64,000 bases of DNA from positions 62,001 to 126,000 of the forward strand of contig WNNJ02000366.1 in assembly GCA_012934845.2 (NCBI GenBank), given 5' to 3'. Positions 11,130 to 22,689 of the stretch are shown in pieces. The notes beneath the pieces were generated by a model that did not search any database, was not told the DNA's origin, and worked only from the letters and a program-made list of their open reading frames with translations. Origin of the DNA: Pomphorhynchus laevis. Taxonomy: Eukaryota > Acanthocephala > Palaeacanthocephala > Echinorhynchida > Pomphorhynchidae. The stretch's first letter is position 1. Every line of letters starts with the position of its first letter. The translations under genes and the position numbers were made by a program.

Positions 11130-11830
11130 ACATGGTATGCGCTTAAGGGTATAGAAATGCCTAGTCTAAACACCCTATATAATTCCACAGATTTTCATTG
11201 TTTGCTTCGTTACTCGAATGCGCGCAGTATTCTTTCTAAAATTTACGAATTAAGAGTTCGTGTCCAAGTGCAGAATCCTTTGTTGATTGCAATAACAGAG
11301 TCATGGTCAAAACCTGATGTTACCGATGGTGAGTTTGAGTTATCTAATTACTTTTGTTATCGGGCTGACAGTTGCAATAGAAAGAGAAGTGGAGTAATAC
11401 TGTATGTTCACTTTAGCGCAGTCGTTACATAGGTCAACGTAAAATTTGATGATGGAATTGCATCTTTATGTGTGAGGGTATCACTCTTAAATCGCCAACC
11501 GATTGTCATTAGTCTCATTTATCGTAGCCCATGCGCTAAAGTAGGTTGCATTGTCAATGATTTTCATAAGTACGCTACTTCGGACGATTTGTTAGTTTTG
11601 TGAGATCTCAATATGCCTCATGTAGATTGGGAAACGTACACACCCAGAGTAGAATGTGATAGTGGTTCATTTTAGATTGGGAAACGTACACACCCAGAGT
11701 AGAATGTGATAGTGGTTCATTAGTTACTCGACTCTATCAAGGTTTTAAGTCTCACTCAACATGTGAGAGACCAATCGTTTCTATGAGAATCAGCGACTTT
11801 TGTACGACCAGAGGTCACTGACCTGAAACG
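11130..11830 (+). pseudogene. CR1-like ORF2 endonuclease remnant
   Basis: LLRYSNARSILSKIYELR (N motif), LLIAITESW (catalytic E), SGVILYV and further on IVISLIYRSP and a D-x-N-like LLVL-DLNMPHVDW. A 50-bp tandem duplication (11623-11672 and 11673-11722) sits right after the DxN motif. Several breaks are visible. Confidence 0.7.
11623..11722 (+). repeat. 50-bp tandem duplication
   Basis: Two copies of the segment beginning TAGATTGGGAAACGTACAC, with only a difference at the junction. It shifts the frame of the LINE endonuclease. Confidence 0.9.
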
Positions 11831-12539
11831 TATGTTTTGTAGACCACGTCACTCACCTTGAACCTATAGAATCATCACACCACTGTGTCCTTCTATTTGA
11901 CTTCTACTTTTCGCAAGGCCTTTCAACCCACAGATCCTTTCTAAATACTGTTCATTGTTTCAAGACGAATTATCAATTGGTCCGTGTGTGTCTTTCCGAT
12001 ATATGTTGGCTGAATCCTCTTGTGGTTGGTGTTCAAACGGCATGGCAACAATTTGAGGCGATACTTTTAGATTTGCTCTTTCGCTTCTCGCCTTGGAAAG
12101 TTACGAAAGTTCGTTTACATTGTAAACCTTGGTTTGATAGGGAACTCCGTGAAGCCTTGAAAGAAAAACATATTTTTTAAGAGGTTTAGGGATGGTGAAA
12201 TTAACAGTGTTTCTTTCATTAAAGTAATGAATCGTTTTACGAATTTAAAACACAATAAACGCCGTAGTTTCGAAGAAAGGATTGCACAAGAGGCTTTTCG
12301 CAACGCTGGTCACTTGTTCAAATACGCGAACTCAAAACATAGAGCGGGACATGTTTGTCTTGTATCGGACAGTGAATATGCCCGCGATGACAATTACGAC
12401 ATCGCTAATGCGTTTGGTTAACATTTTTTGACCTCATCATATCCTTCTAACAAACCATCCTTTATCATCCAATATAAATCACTCACTGATGCCGTTAACA
12501 TGTTTTCTATTGAGGATGTGCGAAGATAGCTTAAGAACC

Positions 12540-13292
12540 TAAAATCACCAGGGTCTGTTTGTCCTGATTTATTGCCGCATGTATACTTAAAAATGCTAGC
12601 AGATGATGTTTGTATCCCTTTATATTGGATGTTTATTGCGTCACTTTATTCCGGTCATATACCCGAGATGTGGAAACGCTCAATTGTAATACCACTGCTT
12701 AAAAAAAGGCGATCGAACTTGTGTAGATAATTACATACCCGTAAGCTTGACTTGCATTTGTTGTCGAATCTTGGAAAGACTACTGTATAAGCATATTAGT
12801 GATGTTTTAAAATCCAGAAATTTACTGTGTATTAACCAACATGGTTTTAGATGTGATCATTCTACTGTCACAAATCTGCTGGTTGCGCAGAACTCATGGG
12901 CAAATTTAGTTGATGAAGAAGCTTGTGTAGATATTATCTTCTTTGATTTTATCAAAGCTTTCGATCACGTACGTCATGACTATTTGATTTCCAAAATGCA
13001 TGCCTTAATGATTGGTCCCATTTTAATTCGCTGGGTGGCAAACATTATCTTTTACCGTTCTTATCGGTTTCACGTTAATAACATTTATTCTGGCTGGTAT
13101 AATACACACTCAGGTGTATCACAGGGAACAATGCTTGGTCCACTGTTATTCTCCATCTACATAAATGATTTACCAGACTTCCTGAGTTCTGAGTCTCTAT
13201 TATATGCAAATGACCTGAAAATCTGGAGAGGCACAAAGTCGTATTTAGATTCAGAGTGTCTACAGTCAGATATAGATAAAGTTATGAATTGA
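12540..13292 (+). pseudogene. CR1-like ORF2 reverse transcriptase remnant
   Basis: LKSPGSVCPDLLPHVYLK opens the region. The 12747-13292 frame then carries the fingers/palm: LERLLYKHI, HGFRCDHSTVTNLL, IIFFDFIKAFDHVRHDYL (motif A), SGVSQGTMLGPLLFSIYINDL (motif B) and SLLYANDLKIWR (motif C with N for D). The missing second aspartate would abolish polymerisation, consistent with a dead copy. Confidence 0.8.
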
Positions 13293-14036
13293 CTCGAATT
13301 AATGGTTAATCGGTCAATTCTGCCAAATGTTCTTTTATGCGTGTTCTAGGTTGACAGAGTACTTGGCCGGTAAAATACTATCTTTGTTAAAATGAAATCG
13401 AAAATGTAGACCATGTAAAGGATCTCGGCGTCTGGATTTCCAATGACTTGTCCACTAAACGTAATACTGAATATGTATGTGCTAAGGCTTATCGTATGGT
13501 AGGTTTCATTAGTCGTACATTTGATTTTCTTAATCCACGATCATTTCGAATTCTTGCTAACGCATTTATTTTGAGCCATCTGCTATATGCGTCTCAATGC
13601 GTCTATCCAAGGGCTATATGTTAGCACTCTCCGTGATTTACGTGACATGCGTCTAACATGGACGATTCCTCGTAAACCCACGACACGTACTACACGGGCT
13701 AATGGATGTTAGATCAGGTCAATGGCTGCGCGGTCATTCGTTAGTTAACAATTGACAAAGAATTGTACGCTCAAAAACTGTCCAGTTTAATCGAAGGGTC
13801 GTGAATCTATGGAATCAGTTGAACAAGACAACAATTCTTTCCCGTACAATGAAGGAATTTTGGGAGAAAATTTTGCTTTTCTTTTTGGTGACGCAACTTT
13901 GACCTCTGCTCGCTATGTTGTTTTGTAATAAATTTTTGACGAAGAATTATTTATTCATAAGAAAATAATTGAGTCAGTATTAAACTACCAAATGCCGTAA
14001 ACCGAAAGAAAAAGAAGTAAATTAACCACAAAATAC

Positions 14037-14155
14037 TGCTGTGAAATGTAGGTCTGGGTGAGCAGCTGATAAGACCCACTCAGGCTATTAGTAGGGTCAT
14101 GCTGTATCAAGAAAAGGAACAATGCCTGTGAGTATAATGTCAAGCCACAACAAGA
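14037..14155 (+). repeat. Short interspersed repeat (SINE-like), copy 1
   Basis: Begins GTGAAATGTAGGTCTGGGTG and runs through TGCTGTATCAAG to CAAGCCACAAC. Two more copies lie in opposite orientations at 58475-58592 and 58674-58788. The first 50 bases can fold as a hairpin (TCTGGGT with ACCCACTCAG). One copy has GATCAATACC, which fits a pol III B box, but no good A box is seen, so SINE status is unproven. Confidence 0.6.
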
Positions 14156-16285
14156 AGAATTATATAATTATATTCTAATTACAGTAATTTATATCCTGTA
14201 CTTTATATAACAAGTCAATTTAAATTTTGCAAGGCAATTTTATTTCAACAGCACAAAACTAAGAATTAGCTTTTATAATGCTAAATAGCATTTGACAAAA
14301 TCAATCAAATGCAGCATGCAAAATAAAATATAAAAGAATTAAATATTATAGTTATACTGTTATTTGAATCATCAGAAACAAAACGTTTCTGAAGTTTTGT
14401 TACAAAATAAATGTTGTTTAATAAATGCCAGTTTTTAATGATGAAGTTAGTCAAAAGTTTTTGATTAACATCATTTATCTAATTTTAAAAGTTAAAATTA
14501 GCTGATTTTGATCAAATTTTAATTTGGAATTTCAAAACAGGCTCAATAAATTACTAATTTATTTTTATATTTTGTTGGCTGCTGTCGACATCATCAGAAA
14601 CAAAACTTTAACAAAAATGATACAAAATTAAATGGAATCGATAATTTGTAAGATGGTAGCATTTATTTAAATACATACATTATAAATGCATTAGCTTAAA
14701 TGCCACAATTTAAAATAAAATAAAATAAATGATTTTGTTACATAACAACACAAAAGGAAGAGTATTTACAGTCAACCAAAAACTTCTTCGAATAGTCGAC
14801 CAAACAACTTCTTCGGATTATAGAAATCTTTCCCTCTTCCAGCTTTTTATGGCCTCAAATCCATGGAGATATGAGCCCCCAACTGATCCAACACACCGCC
14901 TTGTGTGCGGAGAGACGAAACAACGATGATACAGGGACGTCCACTGATGAGTCCCGTCATGTGGAGTGGTCTGGACAGCATGTTTTCTGTCTGAATGCGA
15001 CCTGATTGCTGAAGCTATTATGTAGACAGCTAAAATACAAGTTTGTCGATGAGGTCCGGAAATATCTCAACAAAATGAAATTCAACCGACTACCAACAAG
15101 ACGATTTCAATGCATCATTTCAATCTGATGGAGGACCATCATGTCTATCGTTAATATAGTGCATGCTAAGGTACGAAAATGTTGTGAATTTAACAATGCA
15201 TCAGAATATATAATCACCAATTTATTTTTATATTTTGCTGACTGCTTCTGACATTATCAGAAACAAATAGTTTAATCATCAACTATTGTTAAAAATTGTT
15301 CATTTCACAATCAATTCTACACCATCGCTAGTTTTTCATCGAGCTGACAACGTAAATAAAAATTTAGCGACTTGTAAGAAATTAAACAATCGAATTTTTT
15401 AACATTGAACATGAAAATTCGATAATATTATATTTTTGCATCAGCGACTTTTTAGTTGCTGATAAAACAAAAGTACGACTTTTAATCTGAGATGTTATTT
15501 ATTAATGCCCACGCCAACCTCTAGCTTGGTACTGGATGCAAGATATCGTATTTACATTGAAAACAAAATTGTTTAAATATTAATCTCTACCTGCCGTTTG
15601 ATAGCATTAAACTGCCCTTAAATGTTAAGAGATTATGGTTTGATCTAAAACAGGTAATGAATCGATTTTACGAAAAGGAATTGTAGAAAGAATTGGACAA
15701 AATATTACATGAGAGATAGGTGGGCATTGTAAGTTACAGAATTTGCAGCGACAGCATATTGAAAGTTCATGGCATGGCATATGGATTGTGCACAACTTGT
15801 TTGCTGGGAAAGAGGTTGTAGACTAGTATATGCTTTGGTGATTAGTCAATAATATATAGTAGAAAATAGTAGTCGAGTTAACAGTATTAAAAATAATGTA
15901 TTTTATCATATATTTTCTTATATAATATTATAATTTTATATAATATTTTTTATAATATAATATATTAATAATATATTTTATATTTTATTATATTAATAAT
16001 ATATTTGTTGATGTTGCTGCCAAAGAGGTTGTTGAATTTTTGAATATTTAACATGAATTCGATATATTTTCGATATATATGTTGTATTTAATAATAATAT
16101 AACATCAGAGACTTTTGAAGGCACAAAATAAACGAACAAACATGAATAGAAAGAAAAACAAAACAAAAATAAGAATTAAAACAAAAAACAAAAAATATAA
16201 TTAAAATATAATAAAGTTAACGTTTACATCTTCGTTACTGTTATGATATTTGTACTAACTGTTTTCGTATTATAGAGTTTATTTA

Positions 16286-16317
16286 ATAAAATCAATTGAG
16301 GTCTCAATTGATTTTAT
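16286..16317. repeat. Perfect 15-bp-arm palindrome
   Basis: Arms 16286-16300 and 16303-16317 (ATAAAATCAATTGAG and its complement) with a 2-nt centre. No flanking gene explains it. Confidence 0.9.
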
Positions 16318-16429
16318 AAAATTATATCGAGAATGATGAACACAAATAGGTTGTCAGTGGATCATGATAACGATGATTATCAAAAACAGTATAGTCTTTG
16401 GAAATGCATGCTTGAACGTTATCTATCTT

Positions 16430-17160
16430 ACTTTTAAAGATTCCAAATTGTTCTTGTTGGTAAACTTTGTTTCTATTAAAATTTACCGATTAATTTACCG
16501 AACGTCTGTATTGGCCTTATGTTACTCGGCTGCTGAATATGCGGCCCCGGTATGGTCTGGAAGCACACATGTCAAGAAAGGTGACGCAAGTCTCAACGAG
16601 GCAATGAGATTAATCAGTGGAGCAATAAGGTCAACACCAATCGACTTACTTCTAGTATTATCTGGTATACCACTAGCCGATATAAGGCGGGACGCAATCT
16701 GTGTCTCAGCAAGCCGATCCCTGAACACCCTACCAATCCCTGTTGTCAAACCCCGCCTCAAATCACGACATCCGTTCAGCAGACGTGTCAGAACTCTGCT
16801 CAATCTAATTAACACGAACGACATTGATAAGCTTGTATGTTGGAGGTGGCAACAAAGATGGGAGAAGTCAACATCCCAACTACGCAGGTTCGTTCCTAAT
16901 GTGTCACTATCTCCGACCAGTAACGATTTGACCCGTTCACAATGGGTACAGCTAAACAGGCTCCGTTCCGGATACGGTCGATACAGAGGTTTTCTTTTCA
17001 AAGCCGGTCTTGTAACATCCCCGAACTGCGACCGCGGCGTCGTTCAAACCGGAGAACACATTTTGGCTTGCCCGACGATCAATATACGAGGATCAATGAA
17101 AGAAGTTAATGCAGAATTCCGACAATGGGTTGGAGCAACAACTTGTAGATTTTAGTCTGT
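16430..17160 (+). mobile_element. LINE ORF2 C-terminal fragment, 5' truncated
   Basis: The frame 16364-17155 holds, from about residue 45, CYSAAEYAAPVWSGSTHVKK, LNEAMRLISGAIRSTP and LLLVLSGIPLADIRRDA, then WVQLNRLRSGYGRYRGF and a CCHC-like C-D-x(7)-GEHILACP. These are the post-RT segment and terminal zinc motif of I/Jockey-type LINEs. The stretch is uninterrupted to its stop, so it is fairly young, but the RT palm is missing. The first 40 residues are low-complexity sequence upstream of the LINE. A second family is implied because the sequence is unlike the other LINEs in this window. Confidence 0.75.
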
Positions 17161-17644
17161 GAGATTGATGTTATGTATGTTATGTTTGTTGTTTTTGATT
17201 TATACGAGATATATAAACCGATTAATAATATACAGATCTACACTCAGTAATGCTATAAAATATCTCGATTTTGCCTTCACAAGACCAATCAATCGTGCAA
17301 TAACTACTCTTCGCACGATTTCGATTACACACTTGCCGTCAGGATACATCAACTTCCATATAGAAATATCTGCGTCAGCTAGAAATTGCAGATTTTTTGA
17401 AACTTCAAAGCAATGGATGCATTCACAAAAATGAACGAGCATATGACAAACATACTTATTCAAGATTTGTATAGCTCCTACATTAAACAACGTTTGCTAG
17501 AATCCCGATAATCGGATTTAAATGGTATAATTTCAATTTGCTGTCGCTTAAAGCTGATTATTTACAAGTAGCGTTTGTTAACAAAACCAACCTTATTCAG
17601 CTCGAATTTTGATAACATTCAAATTTGTATTGTAGATGATTTAA
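17161..17644. other. Spacer between LINE 3' end and LTR fossil
   Basis: Contains the presumed 3' tail of the preceding LINE, then AT-rich sequence. The last five bases (TTTAA, 17640-17644) are the left target duplication of the LTR element. Confidence 0.5.
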
Positions 17645-17735
17645 TGTGATGATAATGCACTGTTCTGTTTAGTTGATTAACTCTTTTTTTTATAAATTTG
17701 TTGAATAAAGCTCGTAGAGGTTTCTGTTCATAGCA
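17645..17735 (+). repeat. Left LTR of Gypsy-type fossil
   Basis: 91 bp, TGTGATGATAATG to TTCATAGCA, followed by the primer-binding-like segment. Confidence 0.8.
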
Positions 17736-19725
17736 ATTTATACAAGGATTGGTGTTCTCGTGGCTACAATGCCGTGTCCGTCCAAATTTAAGGGATAATC
17801 TGAAATTTCATCATCAGAGTGGAAACACTGGATCCTTAGTTCGAACATTGTCTGGTGAAACTGACGGCAACAAGCGCCGCACAACCGAGAAAAAAGTTAC
17901 ATCTGCTAATTTATTGTATTGGATTGTGCTACGTACAATGAGGCTAAACAAAGTCTAAAAATGAATGGTATTAAAGTCTCCAAATACAGTTTTTGCTATG
18001 CACCAATTGTGACTTTCAAAATATGTCAGTAAAGTGCGCATATATGAAGCTATAAAATACACGCTTATTACCCATACAATATCAGCACTTATTTACAGTG
18101 GAAGCGTTAATAACTTTATGTCCCCATACTCGGAAATTATGTTGATTTTTTATGTTCGAAAATTTCGAAACAATCAACCAAGCTTTATCTCATAATAAGG
18201 CAACTACTATTGGAGACTTCTTGGTTAATATAAAAATAGGACAGGCATTACCTAAATCTCGAGATATCAATTTTACCTAGATTTTATTCATCATTGGTTT
18301 TACGACAGATTTTCATAGAATAAAATGAAAATCGACGGAGATAATGGTTATGCGGAGATAGCAAATCGACGGAACTAACGATATATCTAATATGTGAAGC
18401 TGCTGCGATTATTGAATTGGTAAGTAAATGGTAAGAATTGCTTTTGGGATCAGCTCAAAGTTTTAAGCCAAGGATTGTAACGGATTAGCATTCACTCTCT
18501 TTTGTCTTTAGTTCATAGCGTGAAAGCTAATAAAAATGACAAGCTTACTCGTTGTAGTCTTAAGATCGCGAATTAAATGGTACGAGATTAAATATAGATC
18601 AGGAAAAGCAAACACTGCAGCTGATACTTTATCTCGGAGTGTATGTACCGTTAACAATCTTTATCTTAAAGATTTGCGTACCGCTTTGTGTCATCCAGGA
18701 ATCACACGACTGAATCACTTCTTAAAGCAGAAACATTTGCCGTAATCCACAGATGTCCTACGAGTTCGTGCCAAATGTGCATTGTGTGCAAAATTAAAGC
18801 AGGCATTCCACCAACCAAAGCATTTACAACTGATCACAGCTCAACAACCTTTCAAATGACCCTTAATGGATTTAACAGATACTAAGCCAATCGTAGACGA
18901 TTACAAATATGTTAATCATTATCGACGAATATTCTCGTTATCTTTTCATATACTCCTGAACGGGTACTTTCGCGAAAATTGAGATACGTAGTTTACAAAA
19001 ACTTTTCTCGATAGTTGAATCACCGGAGTCCGTGCAATCTGACATGTGTAGTCATTCACTTCAAAGAACTGCACTAGTGCTTATGGAGCAATGGTCCGAT
19101 TATTTCTTACGCGACTTCATACGTTCCGATCGGTAACGAACAGTGCGAGAGCCTGGACGAAGTTTTTTAAAACAATTATCCCGCAGTTTTTTTAAATGGA
19201 AAAGTGCGGGATTTTTCCTCATCTTTGTTTATATGTTGCTCTACACTAAATTCGAGTTTTACTGTACACCTGCACCAACTCCATTCCTCATTATCGAATC
19301 GTTAACTTTCCAAGGAAACGAGCAAAAATTATTTTATCCCTAGCTGGCTAATACCAGATCTGGCTCTCCTTTGCAACTTTATGCGACAAACCAAATAAAA
19401 TCTTCTATTGGTACATATCGAAATTGTAAGCTCACACCCGAATAATGCACGAATTCGATATCTTAATCGGAAGGAGGATATCCTACTGTGAAGGAGGATA
19501 TCCTAATGGGAATGTCGACAGTAGATCATTCACTGTCGAAATCTGATCTGGTTCCAGCACATGATTCGGTTATTTCAAGACTAGATATCAGTGAGAATCC
19601 CAAGCACCTTCATTCTTCTATTGAAATCGAAGATTATGATGACATATTCAAGTTCATGCTAGAGCACTGTTCACTAGATCGAGTTATCAGAAGACGTGTA
19701 GGCGTCTAAATTGTGGATGCGATAA

Positions 19726-19815
19726 TGTGATGATAATGTACTGTTCTGTTTAATTGAACAACTCTTTATTTATAGATTTGCTGAATAAAGCCTGTAGAGG
19801 TTTCTGTTCGTAGCA
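19726..19815 (+). repeat. Right LTR of Gypsy-type fossil
   Basis: 90 bp, TGTGATGATAATG to TTCGTAGCA. It includes AATAAAG, a possible polyadenylation signal, at the same place as the left copy. Confidence 0.8.
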
Positions 19816-20657
19816 TTTAACAAACGATTCTGAGCTAGATTCAAAATTTATTTATTCAAATACATGCAAAGCCAAAAGGCTATTCAGGCAGAGTCAAAAA
19901 AAACAAAAAGAAGAACAAAAAACAAAAAGTATATAGTCATTCAACGAATCGTAGCTAAATAGGATAGTTCAGTGGAGTTTCTGAATAACGGCATAGTTCA
20001 CGTATCTATTTACAGCATCGTGATTTAAACGTGCTCAAGCTTGTAGCAACAACGACTTCATCGTGCACCGAATTCCACATGATAATTCTCCTTCTCGACT
20101 GTCTAAATATTTTCTGTAATCCGCCAAATCAAGATTTATACAAGACTCTAATATGTCCCCCCAACCTATCTACATGACTAGTGATTGCATCGGTGGGATA
20201 ACCCACCGCACTATTCGACACGGGACATAGGAAAAGTATTTCTAAAGCTATGAACATCTCAATACCGACATTCCAATACGGCTAAGACTACATGATAATC
20301 ACTACCACCTAAGCCAACACAGAGCCTCGAACCCCGCCTAAGAATAGACTTCAGATCTAATAGGTCTCGCTTGGTGACAGGGAAACAAGCCTAAATGCAG
20401 TATTCCGAGTGTGGGCCGACGAGGGAGGTGAATAACCTTTTTAACATTTGACAGCTTAACCTGATGAATGCGCTTATATTTAATATAATGCCCGAGTAGC
20501 TTTACCTAGAGTGAAGTCGGTGTTCAACTTTGTTTTTAAGTATCGATGGACAATAATACCTAAATCTTTATGTTGAGACACTTCCTTCAAGACAATGTCT
20601 TCAATATAGTACCTAAGAGTTTCATACGGGCGAACTAATTGTATAAGGACACATTTT

Positions 20658-20885
20658 TTAACATTTTACCGTAATCCAGTAAATTCGCATCAATTGGACA
20701 GAGTTACGATCATTTTGTAAAGATACTCGATCAGCAAGACTTCTAATAATCGACCAAATCTTTAGATCGTCTGCAAAAGCTAGATGAGAGCATAATAAGC
20801 GGAATACTAGCAAATCATTCATAAAGATTATATAGAGCAGTGAGCCAAGGACTGATCCTTGGGAGACTCCAGAATTAACATTCAC
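20658..20885 (-). pseudogene. CR1-like RT catalytic segment
   Basis: 75 residues with motif B SGVSQGSVLGSLLYIIFMNDL and catalytic FADDLKIWS. The box FADD is a normal variant for CR1. Flanking RT is present in other frames. Confidence 0.75.
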
Positions 20886-21357
20886 CTAGTCAGAATGCAC
20901 ATCTCCTACACAAACTCTTTAAGATATATTCGATATAAATTGCCTGGCCCACTCACAAATATATGAATTGAGTCCATAGTGATACAGTAAAGATACTATG
21001 CCGTCATGTGGCACCATATCAAAGGATTTCGAAAAGTCAGGGGAAAACTGTATGAACATGGAACCCAGCACTCAGAGCATCTGCTCATTTTTCACGCACA
21101 GTTAGTAGATTAGTTAGGCATGAAAGTCCAATCCTGAAACCATGTTGAGAATCAACCAATATATGATTAGAGTTCAGATGATCTCTGATTCTACTAGCTA
21201 TGAGTCTTTCTACGAGTTTGCAAAATACACTGGTCAAACTGAAGAGCCGAAAGTCCGCACAAGAGCTAGCAAGATGCTTTTTGGGAATGGGTACCAGAAT
21301 TGCACATTTCCAACTATCAGGAGTCCAAGATGTGTCTACGCTACATCTGAAACAGAG

Positions 21358-21800
21358 TTAAACCATTGCACAGTACATCGCTAGGGTTTTGACGAGAATT
21401 GGGGTAATATTGTCTGATCCCGAAGATGCAAACGGATCGAGCTTCATAACCTCGTTCAACACCTCATCAACTCTGATTGGACGAACACAACACCGATGTG
21501 GAATCGGAACATCCTTCCAACTAAAGTCACACTCTTTGTCATTAATCGAAGCTTGTACTGAGAAGCTATCAGCTAAATGTTGGGTGATATGAGATGGTTC
21601 GGTTAAAGTCTCAGTTTGCGTTTGAATTGAGCTAGTTGTGGTGAAAAGAGTTTTGTTATTTCTTACATATGACCAAAACTTCCTAGGGTTCATAGGTGTA
21701 TCCCTGGCGATATCCTCTTCATACCAATAGCGTTTCTGGAATTTTAACCTATTGCATAAGTTTCTAGAGTCGATGTAGGCACGCTTGGAAGCAGGAGAAC
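21358..21800 (-). pseudogene. CR1-like ORF2 linker and RT fingers
   Basis: Reads PRKFWSYVRNNKT, then a serine/threonine-rich linker, ADSFSVQASIND and LDPFASSGSDNITPILVK, the conserved region (K-P-GPDNIPP-LLK) just before the RT fingers of CR1 elements. Further on in another frame comes DSWKCAILVPIPKK. Confidence 0.75.
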
Positions 21801-22689
21801 GTCTATAATTGCGCCATAATTTGTTGGGGACCTAAGTGCATCAAGAAACTCTATGTCGAACCTAGGAGGATTGTCATGTTTTGACTTGCAAGCAAGTAGC
21901 GGAGCAAATATGTCTTAAATACGCTTCAATTTCTCAAGAAGAAGATCAAAGGCTACTAGAACATTCGAAACGAAGTAAACATGAAGACTATCTCAGATGC
22001 CCTTTGGGAAGTTTGCAACTAGCTGATTTGCATCAACACCTACCTAACAACGTTTTTTAAAATTGGAGTTTCGAGATGCCTTGTTGAAAATCGACAATCG
22101 CATAGAGAGTACACAGTGATCGCTATTGCTGATTGGTGCGTCATAACGAACACCTGAGACGTCTCCCAAACACTTAGTAAAGATCAAATCAAGTATAGAA
22201 AACGTCCTTGTCACACAAGTAGGTTTTTTATATGTTGAACCAGTAGCATTTCGAGTAACAGAAAGTCACTCAATACTTTCCCAATTCCGTGATGTGATAG
22301 TAAAAAGCTACTTTTCCAGTCTATGTGATGGATGTTGAAGTCACCTATAAGCAGAATCAGAAGATACGAAGATAAACTCAGCAAATGTAGTTTAATAGAG
22401 TCAAATCTTAATTCATAGGACGGAGAGCAATAAATGATACAGCATCGAGATCGTTGACCATTTCCCAGTGTAAAAGTAAGACATTCAAACGACGGCCCGA
22501 TCTCGTCGCGAAAGGCAGAAATGTTCTATACCAAGAGACTATTTCACACATACGCGGAATAACAAAAATAACAAAGTAGCAAATTAAAAAGTAACATAAT
22601 AGCATTTTGCGATAGAATATTTCATCCACGCGCCCAATGCCCAGCTAAAAATGCCATTTATCACTCATACGGTGAAATCTGCACCCTTT

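Larger units (their letters stand above)
8701..13960 (+). mobile_element. CR1-like LINE with internal tandem duplication
   Basis: In order: ORF1 with a cysteine finger (8701-9653), an ORF2 C-terminal piece and 3' tail (about 9890-10155), a second copy of that block (10197-11126), then ORF2 endonuclease (about 11130-11800), RT (about 12540-13292) and ORF2 C-terminus (about 13700-13890) with an AT-rich tail. The RT has LERLLYKHISDVL, QHGFRCDHSTVTNLL, FFDFIKAFDHV and SGVSQGTMLGPLLF, all CR1-like. The catalytic box reads YAND instead of YADD. Several frame breaks and stops show it is dead. Confidence 0.8.
13961..16420. other. AT-rich spacer with short dispersed repeats
   Basis: No gene was recognised over 2.4 kb. 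It holds a SINE-like repeat copy at 14037-14150, three variants of CATCAGAAACAAAAC (14370, 14592 and, as CATTATCAG, 15252), and a perfect palindrome at 16286-16317. The 200-bp part around 14860-15070 is less AT-rich and may be an unrecognised old element. Confidence 0.4.
17645..19815 (+). mobile_element. Gypsy-type LTR retrotransposon fossil with 90-bp LTRs
   Basis: Direct repeats 17645-17735 and 19726-19815 begin TG, end CA and are flanked by the same 5-bp TTTAA (17640-17644 and 19816-19820), so these are true LTRs with a target duplication. Just inside the left LTR is TTGGTGTTCTCGTGG, like a Gypsy primer-binding region. The interior keeps the end of RNase H (KYRSGKANTAADTLSR) followed by the integrase zinc-finger region near 18560-18900. 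Gag, protease and most RT are absent. It is broken in many places and internally deleted. LTR divergence of roughly 10-15% by eye suggests an old insertion. Confidence 0.8.
19845..22600 (-). mobile_element. CR1-like LINE on the minus strand, 5' truncated
   Basis: The minus strand reads endonuclease C-terminal half (about 22560-21950, with LIGDFNIHHIDW and SNSDHCVL) and the EN-RT linker (PRKFWSYVRNNKT at 21690). RT follows with VERLIASRIRDHL, QHGFRIGLSCLTNLL, SGVSQGSVLGSLLY and catalytic FADDLKIW (20885-20660), then the thumb. The 3' end is a short UTR ending GCATGTATTTGAATAAATAA (19870-19845 on minus). Several breaks split the frames. It belongs to the same broad CR1 group as the 8.7-13.96 kb LINE but is a different family. 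Confidence 0.8.

Noticed and set aside
14940-14960. CTGATGAGTCCC resembling a hammerhead ribozyme core
   Set aside because: No GAAA element with a matching helix follows. The only GAAAC (about 14916) lies upstream and its helix pairs poorly, so the core cannot form.
16522-17001. 159-residue open frame on the minus strand
   Set aside because: Antisense shadow of the LINE C-terminal frame at 16364-17155, which carries the recognisable motifs.
20658-20885. Host gene encoding an RT-like protein
   Set aside because: The flanking sequence is a decayed LINE with the same order of domains and a typical 3' tail, so it is not a domesticated gene.
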